Source: Thermomonas paludicola (GTDB lineage: Bacteria > Pseudomonadota > Gammaproteobacteria > Xanthomonadales > Xanthomonadaceae). From it: 64,000 nt of DNA. Made by a program: the position numbers and the translations under genes. Shown piece after piece: positions 47,805 to 57,775 of the stretch (its first letter is position 1; every line of letters starts with the position of its first letter). The DNA lies in the NCBI RefSeq assembly GCF_024498955.1, contig NZ_CP093311.1, positions 310,001 through 374,000 of the forward strand, in the 5' to 3' direction. The notes beneath the pieces were generated by a model. The model worked only from the letters and a program-made list of their open reading frames with translations, had not been told where the DNA came from and made no database searches.

Positions 47805-49147
47805 TGATCACCCGCGCTTTCGACAACCTGCGCCAGGCCACCCTCATCGCCGAGATCAACGGGCGCTTCGACCCGTGGCTGCTGGGCGTGTCGATTGCGC
47901 TGGCCTGCCTGGGCGTGGTGATGGTGGGCTCGGCGGCGATCGCCGGCGGCGGCGTGGACGTCGGGCCGTGGTATTTCCTGAGCCGGCACGTGATGTTCCT
48001 TGCCGTCGGACTGGTGCTGGCCGCCGTGGCGATGCGCACCGAACTGAAGACCATCGAGAAGCACAGCCAATGGCTGCTGCTGGCCTGCATCGTCCTGCTG
48101 GGTCTGGTGTTCGTACCCGGCATCGGCAAGACCGTGAACGGTGCGCGGCGCTGGCTGAACCTGGGTGTGTCCAATTTCCAGGCGGTGGAAGCCGTCAAGC
48201 TGCTTTACATCGTCTGGCTGGCCAGCTACCTGAAGCGCTACAGCGAAGACGTGGCGGCCACCTGGCCGGCCATGCTCAAGCCGCTGGGCGTGGCGGTGCT
48301 GCTGGTGGGGATTTTGCTGGCGCAGCCGGATTTCGGTTCGTCAACGCTGCTGCTTGCGATCACCGTGGGCATGCTGGTGCTGGGCGGGGTCAACATGCCG
48401 CGCATGTTCGGCCCCGTGCTGATCGGCCTGGCGGGCCTGGTCATGATCGCCATCGCCGCGCCGTACCGCATGCGCCGCCTGACCACCTTCACCGATCCCT
48501 GGGCAGACCCGTTCAACAGCGGCTATCAGCTCACCAACGCGCTGATGGCGGTCGGTCGCGGCGAGTGGTTCGGCGTCGGGCTTGGCGCGTCGGTGCAGAA
48601 GCTGTCCTATTTGCCGGAGGCGCATACCGACTTCATCATGGCGGTGATTGCCGAGGAACTCGGTTTCGCCGGCGTATGCCTGGTGGTAGGCCTGTATGCG
48701 CTGCTGGCGGGCCGTGCGTTCTGGCTTGGCATGAAGTGCGTGGAGCTGCGCCGCCATTTCTCCGGCTACATCGCGTTCGGCATCGCCCTGTGGATGGCGC
48801 TGCAAAGCTTTGTTTCGATCGGGGTCAACCTCGGCATGTTGCCGACCAAGGGGCTGACCCTGCCGCTGGTGTCCTCCGGTGGGTCCAGCGTGCTGATGAC
48901 CTGTGCCGCGCTGGGCCTGCTGCTGCGGGTGTCCTACGAATACGATCGCGCCGCCCGGCAAGTGGCCAAGCGTCGCGGTGTCGCCGCCGGCATGCCGGTG
49001 GGTACGCCGCCGGCCACCTCGCAGCCGCCGGTCGTTGCGGCCGACAGCGGCCGCGGCAGCGCCAGGCTGCGCCCGCGGATCGAGCCCGGCATGGGCAAGT
49101 CGCCTGCCGAGTCCGCCGCGCTGAGCGCACTGCGGAGAGCCCGATGA
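47804..49147 (+). CDS. ftsW: Septal peptidoglycan polymerase FtsW
   Basis: 447-residue SEDS protein polymerising glycan strands with FtsI at the septum. About ten membrane helices; family marks are [72 protein letters not shown] (the catalytic Asp loop) and [10 protein letters not shown]. The C-terminal cytoplasmic tail (about 385-447) is long, Pro/Ala-rich and charged. TGATG overlap with mraY; ATGA overlap with murG. RodA is excluded by context and by the loop sequence. Confidence 0.95.
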   Translation: MITRAFDNLRQATLIAEINGRFDPWLLGVSIALACLGVVMVGSAAIAGGGVDVGPWYFLSRHVMFLAVGLVLAAVAMRTELKTIEKHSQWLLLACIVLLGLVFVPGIGKTVNGARRWLNLGVSNFQAVEAVKLLYIVWLASYLKRYSEDVAATWPAMLKPLGVAVLLVGILLAQPDFGSSTLLLAITVGMLVLGGVNMPRMFGPVLIGLAGLVMIAIAAPYRMRRLTTFTDPWADPFNSGYQLTNALMAVGRGEWFGVGLGASVQKLSYLPEAHTDFIMAVIAEELGFAGVCLVVGLYALLAGRAFWLGMKCVELRRHFSGYIAFGIALWMALQSFVSIGVNLGMLPTKGLTLPLVSSGGSSVLMTCAALGLLLRVSYEYDRAARQVAKRRGVAAGMPVGTPPATSQPPVVAADSGRGSARLRPRIEPGMGKSPAESAALSALRRAR

Positions 49148-50226
49148 CGGCGCGCCCGCCCTTGGTGATGGTGATGGCCGGCGGTACCGGTGGCCACATC
49201 TTTCCCGGGCTTGCGGTGGCGCAGGCGCTGATGGCGCGCGGCGCGCGGGTGCGCTGGCTGGGTGCCGACGGGGGCATGGAAACGCGATTGGTGCCGCAGC
49301 AGGGCATCGCCATCGACACCATTGCGGTGAAGGGCCTGCGTGGCAAGGGGATGGTCGCCCTGCTGGGCGCGCCGCTGCGGATCCTGCGTGCGGTGCGTGA
49401 TGCCGCGCGCGTGCTGCGCCAGCAGCGGCCGGATGCGGTGATCAGTTTTGGCGGCTATGCGGCGGGGCCGGGCGGCATCGCCGCGCGCCTGGCCGGGATC
49501 CCGTTGCTGGTACACGAACAGAACCGCGCTGCCGGAATGACCAACAAAACGCTGGCCAAGGTCGCGCGCAAGGTGCTGGTGGGTTTCCCGCAGACCTTTG
49601 CCCGCGAAACGCTGGTCGGCAATCCGGTGCGTGCGCAGATCGCGCAGGTTGCGCCGCCGGAGCAGCGCGATTTCCAGCATGCCGGTGCCCTGCGCCTGCT
49701 GGTGCTGGGCGGCAGCCAGGGCGCGCGTGCGCTCAACAACGCCGTCCCGCAGGCAGTGGCGGCGTTGGGCGCGCCGGTGGAGATCGTGCACCAGGCGGGC
49801 GAAAACCTGCTGGACGAAGCGCGCGCTGCCTATGCCAATGCGGGCGTGTCGGCGCAGGTGGAGCCATTCATCACCGACATGGCCGCCGCTTACGCCCGGG
49901 CGGATCTGGTGGTGTGTCGCGCCGGCGCGCTGACCCTGGCCGAGCTGTGCGCGGTCGGCGTTGGCAGCGTGCTGGTGCCGTTCCCGCAGGCGGTGGATGA
50001 CCACCAGACCCGCAATGCCGAGTATCTGGTCGAGCGCGATGCAGCGGTGCTGCTGCCGCAGCGCGACGATCTGGCCCTGCGCCTGCAAACGGTGCTGGCC
50101 GAGCTGTCGGCCGATGCCGGCAAGCGCGTTTCGATGGCGCGCGCCGCGCGCGCGCTGGCCCGACCCGATGCCGCCGAGCGCGTCGCTGACGCGGTGTTCG
50201 CAACCCTTTATCCGGAGGCCGCGTGA
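49144..50226 (+). CDS. murG: Lipid II synthase MurG
   Basis: 360-residue GT28 glycosyltransferase adding GlcNAc to lipid I on the inner leaflet. Motifs: [67 protein letters not shown] and [15 protein letters not shown] with [12 protein letters not shown], which bind UDP-GlcNAc. ATGA overlap with ftsW; the stop overlaps the murC start region (GTGATG). Confidence 0.96.
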   Translation: MTARPPLVMVMAGGTGGHIFPGLAVAQALMARGARVRWLGADGGMETRLVPQQGIAIDTIAVKGLRGKGMVALLGAPLRILRAVRDAARVLRQQRPDAVISFGGYAAGPGGIAARLAGIPLLVHEQNRAAGMTNKTLAKVARKVLVGFPQTFARETLVGNPVRAQIAQVAPPEQRDFQHAGALRLLVLGGSQGARALNNAVPQAVAALGAPVEIVHQAGENLLDEARAAYANAGVSAQVEPFITDMAAAYARADLVVCRAGALTLAELCAVGVGSVLVPFPQAVDDHQTRNAEYLVERDAAVLLPQRDDLALRLQTVLAELSADAGKRVSMARAARALARPDAAERVADAVFATLYPEAA

Positions 50227-51668
50227 TGGCCGTCAATCGCCTGCACCTGCAGGGCATCAACGAACCCGCCAAGGCCTTCCCACGGGTGCATTTCGTGGGC
50301 ATTGGCGGCGTTGGCATGAGCGGCATCGCCGAAGTCCTGTGCACGCTGGGCTATCAGGTCAGTGGCTCGGACAATGCCGACAACGCGGTCACCAAGCGCC
50401 TGGCCTCGCTGGGCATCGTGCTGCACAAGGGGCACGCGTCGGCCAATGTGCTCGACGCCGACTGCGTGGTGATGTCCAGTGCGATCAGGCCCGACAATCC
50501 GGAACTGCTGGAAGCGCGCGCGCAGCGCATCCCGGTGGTGCCGCGCGCGGAAATGCTGGCCGAACTGATGCGCTTCAAGCGCGGCGTGGCGGTCGCCGGC
50601 ACCCACGGCAAGACCACCACCACCTCGCTGACCGCCAGCGTGCTGGGGGAAGGCGCGCTGGACCCCACCTTCGTCATCGGCGGCAAGCTGCTGGCCGCGG
50701 GCGCCAATGCACGGCTGGGCAAGGGCGACTGGCTGGTGGCCGAAGCCGACGAGAGCGACGGCAGCTTCCTGCGCCTGAATCCGGTGGTGGCGGTGATCAC
50801 CAACATCGATGCCGACCATCTGGAAAACTACGGTGGCGATTTCGAGCGGGTGAAGCAGGCCTTCGCCGAATTCCTGCACCGCCTGCCGTTCTACGGGCTG
50901 GCCGTGTTGTGCATCGACGATGAGGAAGTGGCCGCACTCGCGCGCAGCACGCCGCGCCATATGGTCACCTACGGCTTTGCCGCGGATGCCGATGTGCGGG
51001 CCGCCGACGTCCGCCATCAGGGCGCGCACATGCAATTCACCCTGTGCCTGCCGGACGGCTCTCGCACCGACTGCACGCTGGCGTTGCCCGGGCGGCACAA
51101 CGTGCAGAACGCGCTGGCTGCAGCTGCCATCGGCTGGCAGCTTGGCGTGCCAAGCACGGCCATTGCGCGTGCGTTTGAATCGTTCGAGGGCATCGGTCGG
51201 CGATTCAATCAGCTGGCCACGCTGCCGCTGGAAGGCGGCGGCGAGGTGGCATTGGTGGACGATTACGGCCACCACCCGAAGGAGTTGGCCGCGGTGTTCG
51301 CGGCGGCGCGCGGCGGCTGGCCGGACAAGCGTCTGGTGGTGGCATTCCAGCCGCACCGCTATTCGCGGACACGGGATTTGTTCGATGAATTCGCGGCGGT
51401 CCTGTCGAGCGTCGATGCGCTGGTGCTGACCGAGGTGTATCCGGCGGGCGAGGCGCCGATTGCCGGCGCCGATGCCAAGTCGCTGGCGCGCAGCATCCGC
51501 ACGCGCGGCCGGATCGACCCGGTGGTGGTCGGCAGTGCGCCGGAACTGGCCAGCGTGCTGCCGGGCGTCTTGCGTGACGGCGACCTGCTGCTGTTGATGG
51601 GGGCCGGCGACATTGGCGCGGCCGCGCAGCAGATCGCGCGCGACGGGTTGCCGGGAGCGGGCGCATGA
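50226..51668 (+). CDS. murC: UDP-N-acetylmuramate:L-alanine ligase MurC
   Basis: 480-residue Mur ligase adding L-alanine, the first peptide residue. Motifs: [18 protein letters not shown] (UDP-binding), [16 protein letters not shown] (P-loop, about 118-133), [26 protein letters not shown], and [14 protein letters not shown] with [15 protein letters not shown]. The ATG at 50226 (MAVNRL) is one codon after a GTG at 50223; either would overlap the murG stop. ATGA overlap with ddl. Confidence 0.96.
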   Translation: MAVNRLHLQGINEPAKAFPRVHFVGIGGVGMSGIAEVLCTLGYQVSGSDNADNAVTKRLASLGIVLHKGHASANVLDADCVVMSSAIRPDNPELLEARAQRIPVVPRAEMLAELMRFKRGVAVAGTHGKTTTTSLTASVLGEGALDPTFVIGGKLLAAGANARLGKGDWLVAEADESDGSFLRLNPVVAVITNIDADHLENYGGDFERVKQAFAEFLHRLPFYGLAVLCIDDEEVAALARSTPRHMVTYGFAADADVRAADVRHQGAHMQFTLCLPDGSRTDCTLALPGRHNVQNALAAAAIGWQLGVPSTAIARAFESFEGIGRRFNQLATLPLEGGGEVALVDDYGHHPKELAAVFAAARGGWPDKRLVVAFQPHRYSRTRDLFDEFAAVLSSVDALVLTEVYPAGEAPIAGADAKSLARSIRTRGRIDPVVVGSAPELASVLPGVLRDGDLLLLMGAGDIGAAAQQIARDGLPGAGA

Positions 51669-52663
51669 CGACGATGTTCCCGCCGCTGCGCAGCACCGAC
51701 CCCGCCGTGTTCGGGCGGGTGGCGGTGCTGATGGGTGGCAGCAGCAGCGAGCGCGACGTGTCGCTGGATTCCGGCCGCAACGTGTTGCAAGCGCTGCGCG
51801 CGCGTGGCGTGGATGCGCACGCGGTGGACGGCATCCCCGCACTGGTGGATGCGCTGGTACACGGCCAGTTCGACCGCGTGTTCAACATCCTGCACGGCAA
51901 CAGGGGGGGCGGCGAAGACGGCGTGCTGCAGGGATTGCTGCAGGCGCTGGAAGTGCCGTTCACCGGCTCCGGCGTGCTTGGCAGCGCGCTGAGCATGGAC
52001 AAGATCCGCACCAAGCAGGTCTGGCTGGCAGCGGGCCTGCCGACGCCGAGATTCGTGCGCCTGCCGCCCGGTGCAGACGATGCACAGGGAAGTGCGAGTG
52101 CCGCGGGAGGCAGGATGCCGGGAGCGGCCCTGCGCGCGGCCGCGCTGGAACTGGGCCTGCCGGTGTTCGTGAAGCCGTCCTGCGAAGGCTCCAGCGTTGG
52201 CGTGGCAAGGGTGCAGACAGAGGCCGACATCGATGCCGCGATCGACGTCGCACGCGCGTACGGCGGCGAAATGCTGATGGAGCGGATGGTCGTCGGCGAC
52301 GAACTGACCGTGGGCATCCTGGGCGCTGTCGCCCTGCCCTCGATCCGGATCGTGCCGAAGGGCGAGTGGTACGACTACAACGCCAAATACATCGCCGAAG
52401 ACACCCGCTACCTGTGCCCCGGGCTGGATGGTGCGGACGAAGAAGCGATCCGCGCGCTGGCGCTGGAGGCATTCGTGTCCGCCGGCTGCAGCGGCTGGGG
52501 CCGGGTTGACGTGATGCGTGACCGCAGCAGCGGTGAGCTGCTGCTGCTGGAAGTGAACACCGCGCCGGGGATGACCAGCCACTCGCTGGTGCCCAAGGCC
52601 GCAAGCCAGCTGGGCGTGGCGTTCGAGGAACTGTGCTGGCGGATCCTGGAGCAGACCCTGTGA
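51665..52663 (+). CDS. ddl: D-alanine:D-alanine ligase Ddl
   Basis: 332-residue ATP-grasp ligase making D-Ala-D-Ala for MurF. Motifs: [88 protein letters not shown] and [19 protein letters not shown]. The first loop is two residues longer than the common HG-RGGEDG form, and an Ala/Gly-rich insert follows PPGADDAQG (about residues 137-155). A run of seven G (51903-51909) encodes the loop. ATGA overlap with murC and GTGA overlap with ftsQ. Confidence 0.95.
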   Translation: MTTMFPPLRSTDPAVFGRVAVLMGGSSSERDVSLDSGRNVLQALRARGVDAHAVDGIPALVDALVHGQFDRVFNILHGNRGGGEDGVLQGLLQALEVPFTGSGVLGSALSMDKIRTKQVWLAAGLPTPRFVRLPPGADDAQGSASAAGGRMPGAALRAAALELGLPVFVKPSCEGSSVGVARVQTEADIDAAIDVARAYGGEMLMERMVVGDELTVGILGAVALPSIRIVPKGEWYDYNAKYIAEDTRYLCPGLDGADEEAIRALALEAFVSAGCSGWGRVDVMRDRSSGELLLLEVNTAPGMTSHSLVPKAASQLGVAFEELCWRILEQTL

Positions 52664-53406
52664 ACGCGCTGAAGCGCCCGTTGCTGTGGCTGCTGGCAGT
52701 GGCGCTGGTCGCGTTGCCGGTCGTCGCCGTGGTGGAAGGCTGGATGGGTGGCGCGCACTGGCCGCTGCGCACCCTGCGCGTGCAGGGGCAGCTGGTGCGC
52801 GTGGATCGCGCGCAGTTGCAGGCGGCGGTGCTGCCGCATGCGCAACGTGGCTTCTTTGCGGTGGACCTGGGCGACGTGCAGCATGCGGTGGACCGCTTGC
52901 CCTGGGTCGAGCGCGCCGAGGTGCGCAAGCATTGGCCGGACGTGCTCGAAGTCCGCATCGTGGAACACCGTCCGTTCGCGCGCTGGGGTGAGGCGCGCCT
53001 GCTGTCCGAGCATGGCCGGCTGTTCCCGGTGGGCAAGCTGCAGGTGCCTGCCGGCCTGCCGCTGCTGGACGGGCCCGAGGGCCGGGTGCCGGAAGTGGTG
53101 GCGCTGTACAACCAGGCGCGCGAACAACTGGCCATTGCCGGTGGCGTGCTGGGCGTGGCGCTGGATCGGCGCGGCAGCTGGTCGATCACCCTGCATGACG
53201 GGACCCGCGTGGTGCTGGGTCACGATGATCCCGGCGCGCGGCTGGCCAGGTTCGCGCCGTTGTTGCCGCAACTGACCGCGCTGAATCCGCGCCGTCGCCT
53301 GCTGCGCGCCGACCTTCGCTACACCAATGGTTTCGCACTGGCCTGGTCGCAGGCGGGCGCGACCGATGTGCAATCCCCCCCTCCGAATTCCGGCTCCAAG
53401 ACATGA
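52660..53406 (+). CDS. ftsQ: Cell division protein FtsQ
   Basis: 248-residue bitopic division protein. Membrane helix near the N-terminus ([18 protein letters not shown]), then the POTRA domain ([24 protein letters not shown]) and the FtsQ beta domain with [33 protein letters not shown], a stretch typical of the family, and YTNGFALAW at the end. The start is GTG at 52660 overlapping the ddl stop; the frame is open upstream inside ddl. Carries a seven-C run near the 3' end (53375-53381). ATGA overlap with ftsA. Confidence 0.94.
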   Translation: MNALKRPLLWLLAVALVALPVVAVVEGWMGGAHWPLRTLRVQGQLVRVDRAQLQAAVLPHAQRGFFAVDLGDVQHAVDRLPWVERAEVRKHWPDVLEVRIVEHRPFARWGEARLLSEHGRLFPVGKLQVPAGLPLLDGPEGRVPEVVALYNQAREQLAIAGGVLGVALDRRGSWSITLHDGTRVVLGHDDPGARLARFAPLLPQLTALNPRRRLLRADLRYTNGFALAWSQAGATDVQSPPPNSGSKT

Positions 53407-54638
53407 ATCGCAAAGGCGACAAATCCCTCATCGTGGGCCTCGACATCGGCACGTCCAAGGTCACCGCACTGGTCGGCGAATACGCGCCCGGCGAGCCCAT
53501 CGAGGTGATCGGGATCGGCTCCCACGAATCGCGCGGCCTGCGCCGTGGCGTGGTGGTCGATATCGACTCCACCGTGCAGTCGATCCAGCGCGCGGTGGAG
53601 GAAGCGGAGCTGATGGCCGGCTGCGAAGTCAGTGGCGTGTACGCCTCGATTTCCGGCAACCACATCCAGTGCCGCAACTCGCAGGGCGTGGCGCCGATCC
53701 GCGACGGCGAGGTCACCCATGCCGACCTCGATCGCGTGCTCGAGGCTGCCAAGGCCGTGGCCATTCCCGCCGACCAGAAGATCCTGCACGCGATCCCGCG
53801 CGACTACGTGCTGGACGGCTCGCAGGAAGGCATCCGCAATCCCGTCGGCATGACCGGCGTGCGCCTGGAAGTGCATGCGCATCTGGTCACCGGGGCCGCG
53901 GCGGCGGCCGCCAACATCACCAAATGCGTGCAGAAATGCGGGCTGCAGGTGGACAGCCTGATTCTTGGCGTGCTCGCATCCAGCCAGGCAGTGTTGACCA
54001 GCGATGAGCGCGAACTGGGCGTGGTGCTGGTGGACATGGGCGCGGGCACCACCGATATCGCGGTGTTCGTCGGCGGCGCGATCGCGCACAGCGCCAGCTT
54101 GCCGGTGGCCGGCGACAAGGTGACCGAGGACATCGCGCACATGCTGCGCACGCCCACGCCGCATGCCGAGGACATCAAGGTCAAATATGCCTGCGCGTTG
54201 GCGCAGATGGCGCGCGCCGAGGAAAGCATCCAGGTCGAGAGCGTGGGTGATCGCCCGCCGCGCCGGATGCCGCGGCAAACGCTGGCGCAGGCGGTGCAGG
54301 CGCGCTACGAGGAAATCTTCGAGATGGTGCAGGCCGAACTGCGCCGCTCCGGCTTCGAGCAGCGGGTGCGCGCCGGCATGGTGCTGACCGGCGGCGCTTC
54401 GAAGATGGAAGGCGTGGTGGAGCTGGCCGAGGAAATGTTGCAGATGCCGGTGCGGATCGGCATCCCGCAGCACGTCAGCGGGTTGGGTGAGGTGGTGGGC
54501 AATCCGGTGCATGCCACCGGCGTGGGCCTGCTGCTGATGGGCGCGCAGATGGAAAACCCGAAGCGCCCGGCACTGCCGGCCGGCAAGGTTGGCGGATGGG
54601 CAGGCAAGGCGATCAAGTGGTTTCGCGGTGAGTTCTGA
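53403..54638 (+). CDS. ftsA: Cell division protein FtsA
   Basis: 411-residue actin-like ATPase tethering FtsZ to the membrane. Motifs: LIVGLDIGTSKVTALVGEY (phosphate 1), ANNITKC-type region (AAANITKCVQKCGL, part of the 1C domain), VVLVDMGAGTTDIAVF (phosphate 2) and MVLTGGASKMEGVVELAEE (adenosine). The C-terminus AGKAIKWFRGEF is the expected amphipathic membrane-targeting helix. ATGA overlap with ftsQ; a 154-nt gap follows before ftsZ. Confidence 0.96.
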   Translation: MNRKGDKSLIVGLDIGTSKVTALVGEYAPGEPIEVIGIGSHESRGLRRGVVVDIDSTVQSIQRAVEEAELMAGCEVSGVYASISGNHIQCRNSQGVAPIRDGEVTHADLDRVLEAAKAVAIPADQKILHAIPRDYVLDGSQEGIRNPVGMTGVRLEVHAHLVTGAAAAAANITKCVQKCGLQVDSLILGVLASSQAVLTSDERELGVVLVDMGAGTTDIAVFVGGAIAHSASLPVAGDKVTEDIAHMLRTPTPHAEDIKVKYACALAQMARAEESIQVESVGDRPPRRMPRQTLAQAVQARYEEIFEMVQAELRRSGFEQRVRAGMVLTGGASKMEGVVELAEEMLQMPVRIGIPQHVSGLGEVVGNPVHATGVGLLLMGAQMENPKRPALPAGKVGGWAGKAIKWFRGEF

Positions 54639-54677
54639 CGGGTGGTTGGCAGCGAGCGGCAGGCGGCAGGAAATGCG

Positions 54678-54706
54678 TTGAATGGACAGGCAGATCAAAC
54701 AATAAA
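54678..54706 (+). promoter_or_regulatory. Candidate ftsZ promoter
   Basis: TTGAAT (54678-54683) and AATAAA (54701-54706) match four of six bases of the -35 and -10 consensus with an exact 17-bp spacer. This is the only gap in the dcw run from mraZ to ftsZ, so a separate ftsZ promoter here is plausible. The ftsZ start is about 80 nt further on. Confidence 0.45.
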
Positions 54707-54750
54707 CGCCGGTAACCGGCGCAGGCGCGGGTGAATCCAGGGTTCACCCG
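54707..54750. other. Two hairpins in the ftsA-ftsZ gap
   Basis: First hairpin: CGCCGG-TAA-CCGGCG (54707-54721). Second: an 8-bp stem CGGGTGAA / TTCACCCG (54728-54735 with 54743-54750) and a 7-nt loop. Neither is followed by a T-tract, so they may be attenuator or mRNA-stability structures in the ftsZ leader, not true terminators. Confidence 0.5.
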
Positions 54751-54792
54751 GGTGCGGCAGGACCCCCGGCAACACAACAAAAGGACATGGAC

Positions 54793-56043
54793 ATGGCAAA
54801 TTTCGAACTGATCCAGCAGGTGGCACCCAACGCGGTCATCAAGGTCATTGGCGTTGGCGGTGGTGGTGGCAATGCGGTGGCGCACATGGTCAACAGCAGC
54901 GTGGAGGGCGTGGAGTTCATCACCGCCAACACCGACTCGCAGGCCATCAAGAATTGCGGTGCCAGCCAGCAGCTGACCCTGGGTGGCAACGTCACCAAGG
55001 GCCTGGGTGCGGGGGCGAATCCGGAAGTCGGCCGCCAGGCCGCGCTGGAGGATCGCGAGCAAATCATCAATGCGCTGCAGGGCGCCGACATGGTGTTCAT
55101 CACCGCCGGCATGGGCGGCGGCACCGGTACCGGCGCCGCGCCCGTGGTGGCGCAGCTGGCCAAGGAAATGGGCATCCTGACCGTGGCGGTGGTGACCAAG
55201 CCGTTCCCGTTCGAGGGTCGTCGCCGCATGCAGGTGGCGCAGAAGGGCATCGAAGAGCTGGCGCAGCACGTCGATTCGCTGATCACCATTCCCAACGAAA
55301 AGCTGATCAGCGTCCTCGGCCGCAATGCCACCATGATCCAGGCGTTCCGCGCCGCCAATGACGTGCTGCTGGGCGCGGTGCAGGGCATTGCCGACCTGAT
55401 CGTCAGCCCCGGTTTGATCAACGTGGACTTTGCCGACGTGCGCACGGTCATGTCCGAGATGGGCCTGGCGATGATGGGGACCGGCAGCGCGCGCGGCGAC
55501 GATCGCGCCCAGGCGGCGGCCGAAGCGGCGATCCGCAACCCGTTGCTGGACGACGTCAACCTGCACGGCGCCAACGGCGTGCTGGTGAACATCACCTCGG
55601 GCTCCGACCTGACCATGGCCGAGTTCGACGAAATCGGCCGTGTGGTGGGTGAATTCGCCTCCGAAGATGCCACCGTGGTGATCGGCTGCTCGCTGAACCC
55701 GGACATGCAGGACGAAGTGCGGGTCACCGTGGTCGCCACCGGGCTGAGCCAGGCCACCCTGCGCCAGCCGTTGCCGCGCGGTGAGCGCCCGGAGACAAGC
55801 GCGCGCTTTGGCGGCGATTACGACGCGCCGCGTCGCCCCCAGGTGCAGCTGGTCAGCACCCAGGTCAAGCGCGACGGCACCACCGGGCTGCCGATCGACG
55901 ATGTTGCCGATGGCTACACTTCCATGCGGGCGTCCAGTTTTGCCAGCGGCCTGCGCCGCAACGCCGATGCGCCGGCATTGGCGGATCTGCCGAAGGACGA
56001 CTACCTGGACATTCCTGCGTTCCTGCGTCGCCAGGCGGATTGA
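54793..56043 (+). CDS. ftsZ: Cell division GTPase FtsZ
   Basis: 416-residue tubulin homologue forming the Z ring. Motifs: IGVGGGGGNAV, GLGAGANPEVG, the tubulin signature GGGTGTGAAP (108-117), VTKPFPFEG and ATVVIGCSLNPDMQDEVRVTVVATG (T7/T8 region). The conserved C-terminal peptide is DYLDIPAFLRRQAD, which binds FtsA and ZipA. ATGs lie at 54787 and 54793; the second has the AAAGGA Shine-Dalgarno (54780-54785) at a normal distance, the first almost none, so 54793 was chosen. Separate from ftsA by 154 nt with its own candidate promoter and a strong terminator downstream. Confidence 0.97.
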   Translation: MANFELIQQVAPNAVIKVIGVGGGGGNAVAHMVNSSVEGVEFITANTDSQAIKNCGASQQLTLGGNVTKGLGAGANPEVGRQAALEDREQIINALQGADMVFITAGMGGGTGTGAAPVVAQLAKEMGILTVAVVTKPFPFEGRRRMQVAQKGIEELAQHVDSLITIPNEKLISVLGRNATMIQAFRAANDVLLGAVQGIADLIVSPGLINVDFADVRTVMSEMGLAMMGTGSARGDDRAQAAAEAAIRNPLLDDVNLHGANGVLVNITSGSDLTMAEFDEIGRVVGEFASEDATVVIGCSLNPDMQDEVRVTVVATGLSQATLRQPLPRGERPETSARFGGDYDAPRRPQVQLVSTQVKRDGTTGLPIDDVADGYTSMRASSFASGLRRNADAPALADLPKDDYLDIPAFLRRQAD

Positions 56044-56132
56044 CACTGAAACGCCTCCCCTTTCGCGGAGCGAAGGGGAATGTGGCACCCCTGTCGAATC
56101 ACGCACCGGGTCGTCCACCCGGCGCGTCTTCC

Positions 56133-56168
56133 GGCCGGTCGGCATTGCCGGCCGGCCCCTTTCGTTTT
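56133..56168 (+). terminator. Rho-independent terminator after ftsZ
   Basis: 11-bp stem with one G-T wobble (56133-56143 with 56147-56157), a 3-nt ATT loop and a T-rich run (TTTCGTTTTCG, about 56160-56170). It lies 90 nt after the ftsZ stop and 84 nt before lpxC, so it should end most transcripts of the dcw cluster. A smaller hairpin (TCCCCTT/AAGGGGA, about 56056-56079) precedes it. Confidence 0.75.
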
Positions 56169-56251
56169 CGCACCCTTTTGCCCTGCCGCAACGCCTGCGG
56201 GACGGGGTGTTTTACGCCTGGATTCAGGCAGCTGCGTGATATTCTGCCGCG

Positions 56252-57166
56252 ATGCTCCGCCAACGCACCCTGAAAAACGTGACTCGCGCCACTGGCGTCG
56301 GCCTACACGGCGGCGAGAAGGTGTACCTCACCCTGCGCCCGGCGCCGATCGATGCTGGAATCGTGTTCCGCCGCGTCGACCTCGAACCGGTGGTGGAGGT
56401 GCCGGCCACCGCTGCGCTGGTCAGCGAAACCACGCTCTGCACCGGCTTGAGCGTTGGCGCTGCCAAAGTGCAGACCGTCGAGCACCTGATGTCGGCGCTG
56501 GCGGGCTTGGGCATCGACAATGCCTGCATCGACCTGACCGCGCCGGAAGTGCCCATCATGGATGGATCGGCCGGTCCGTTCGTGTTCCTGCTGCAGTCGG
56601 CGGGCATCGTCGAACAGAATGCGGCCAAGCGATTCATCCGCATCCTCAAGCCGGTGGAAGTGCGCGACGGCGACAAGTTCGCGCGCTTCGAGCCTTGCGA
56701 CGGCTTCCGGGTCGGTTTCACCGTGAAGTTCGATCATCCGGCGATCCCGGATGCGCTGTCGCGGGTGGAAGTGGACTTTTCCAGCGAAACCTACATTCGC
56801 GAAGTCAGCCGCGCGCGCACGTTCGGCTTCATGCGCGATCTGGAATTCATGCGCGAGCGCAACCTGGGGCTGGGCGGCTCGATGGACAACGCCATCGTGC
56901 TCGACGAGTTCCGGGTGCTGAACGAAGACGGACTGCGCTATGCCGATGAGTTCGTCCGGCACAAGATCCTGGACGCGATCGGCGACCTGTATCTGGCGGG
57001 CCATGCGGTGATCGGCGCCTACGAAGGCTTCAAATCCGGGCATGCGCTGAACAACAAGCTGGTGCGCGCGTTGCTGGCCGATGCCGGGGCATGGGAAGAG
57101 GTCAGTTTCACTGACCCGGTGCAGGTGTCGCGGCTGGGCTATGGGGCGCTGTTGCCGGTCAGCTGA
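56252..57166 (+). CDS. lpxC: UDP-3-O-acyl-GlcNAc deacetylase LpxC
   Basis: 304-residue zinc deacetylase (305 in Escherichia coli), the committed step of lipid A synthesis. Zinc ligands: H78 in [10 protein letters not shown]237 and D241 in [10 protein letters not shown]; general catalysts E77 and H264 in [31 protein letters not shown] is the usual N-terminus. A TATTCT -10-like hexamer (56240-56245) is very close to the ATG, so the transcript leader may be very short. It is the last gene of the dcw-type run and is convergent with the dciA-like gene. Confidence 0.96.
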   Translation: MLRQRTLKNVTRATGVGLHGGEKVYLTLRPAPIDAGIVFRRVDLEPVVEVPATAALVSETTLCTGLSVGAAKVQTVEHLMSALAGLGIDNACIDLTAPEVPIMDGSAGPFVFLLQSAGIVEQNAAKRFIRILKPVEVRDGDKFARFEPCDGFRVGFTVKFDHPAIPDALSRVEVDFSSETYIREVSRARTFGFMRDLEFMRERNLGLGGSMDNAIVLDEFRVLNEDGLRYADEFVRHKILDAIGDLYLAGHAVIGAYEGFKSGHALNNKLVRALLADAGAWEEVSFTDPVQVSRLGYGALLPVS

Positions 57167-57254
57167 AAACCGCTTCGGCTTGCGAACCGTGACTGAGCGC
57201 ACAGTCCTGCCGGCGATGTTTCCGAATCTTTAACAAAATCACCCACTTGTGCCG

Positions 57255-57770
57255 TTAGGATGCCCCCTCGGCCGGTGTGGCGGGCGCGTTTCGGCGCCGC
57301 CGTCGCCCGGTCGTCGGGTTTGTTGTTGCCTCCTCGGGCTCGGCAGACCGCAGCAATGCCAGAGCAGCCTTCAGTCCCGACTGGGCGGCCGCCGACATCG
57401 GGGTGCGGGGCGCGGTGACCGCAGGCAGCGGTTGCAGCGGCCCGGTGGCCGTCTTGACGACCATTGCATTCACTTCGAGCCCGATGGAGCGGGCGGCGTC
57501 GATCAGTTCCGGCGTGGCCAGCCGCAGTTTGGCGTGCCATATCGGTGCATCGACGACGAACACCAACCGGTCTTCGCGGACATTGGCCAGGCGCGCATGC
57601 GTGGCCATGCCCGGCGGCAGGTGGGGACGCAACAACTGGTCCACTGCATCAAGCCATCGGGCTCGACGCAAGGTGCCTCCGGCGGTTCCGGCGAGCAGCG
57701 TGTCCAGCGCCGCGCGCGGACTGGTGGAACGGGCATCGCCCTTGGCGGGCGTGGATCGCGAACCAGGCAT
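57255..57770 (-). CDS. dciA: DciA-like (DUF721) protein, putative helicase loader
   Basis: 171 residues from the ATG at 57770 (MPGSRSTPAKG); a second ATG at 57788 would add six residues. The central domain (about 20-105) shows the DUF721 pattern: LDTLLAGTAGGTLRRARWLDAVDQLLRPHLP, RLANVREDRLVFVVDAPIWHAKLRLATPELI. DciA is the ancestral loader of the replicative helicase DnaB in bacteria without DnaC or DnaI. The C-terminus is a basic disordered tail (TTGRRRRRNAPATP). Its location between lpxC and an M23/secA pair matches the Pseudomonas arrangement. It starts only 5 nt from the divergent M23 gene. Confidence 0.8.
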   Translation of the reverse strand: MPGSRSTPAKGDARSTSPRAALDTLLAGTAGGTLRRARWLDAVDQLLRPHLPPGMATHARLANVREDRLVFVVDAPIWHAKLRLATPELIDAARSIGLEVNAMVVKTATGPLQPLPAVTAPRTPMSAAAQSGLKAALALLRSAEPEEATTNPTTGRRRRRNAPATPAEGAS

Positions 57771-57775
57771 GTCGA

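Noticed and set aside
51903..51909. Run of seven G in ddl as a possible frameshift.
   Set aside because: The frame is intact and conserved motifs on both sides (FNILHG and GEDGVLQG) are in register; only a two-residue longer loop results.
54728..54750. Hairpin after ftsA as a true transcription terminator.
   Set aside because: No T-tract follows, and ftsZ lies only 43 nt downstream on the same strand.
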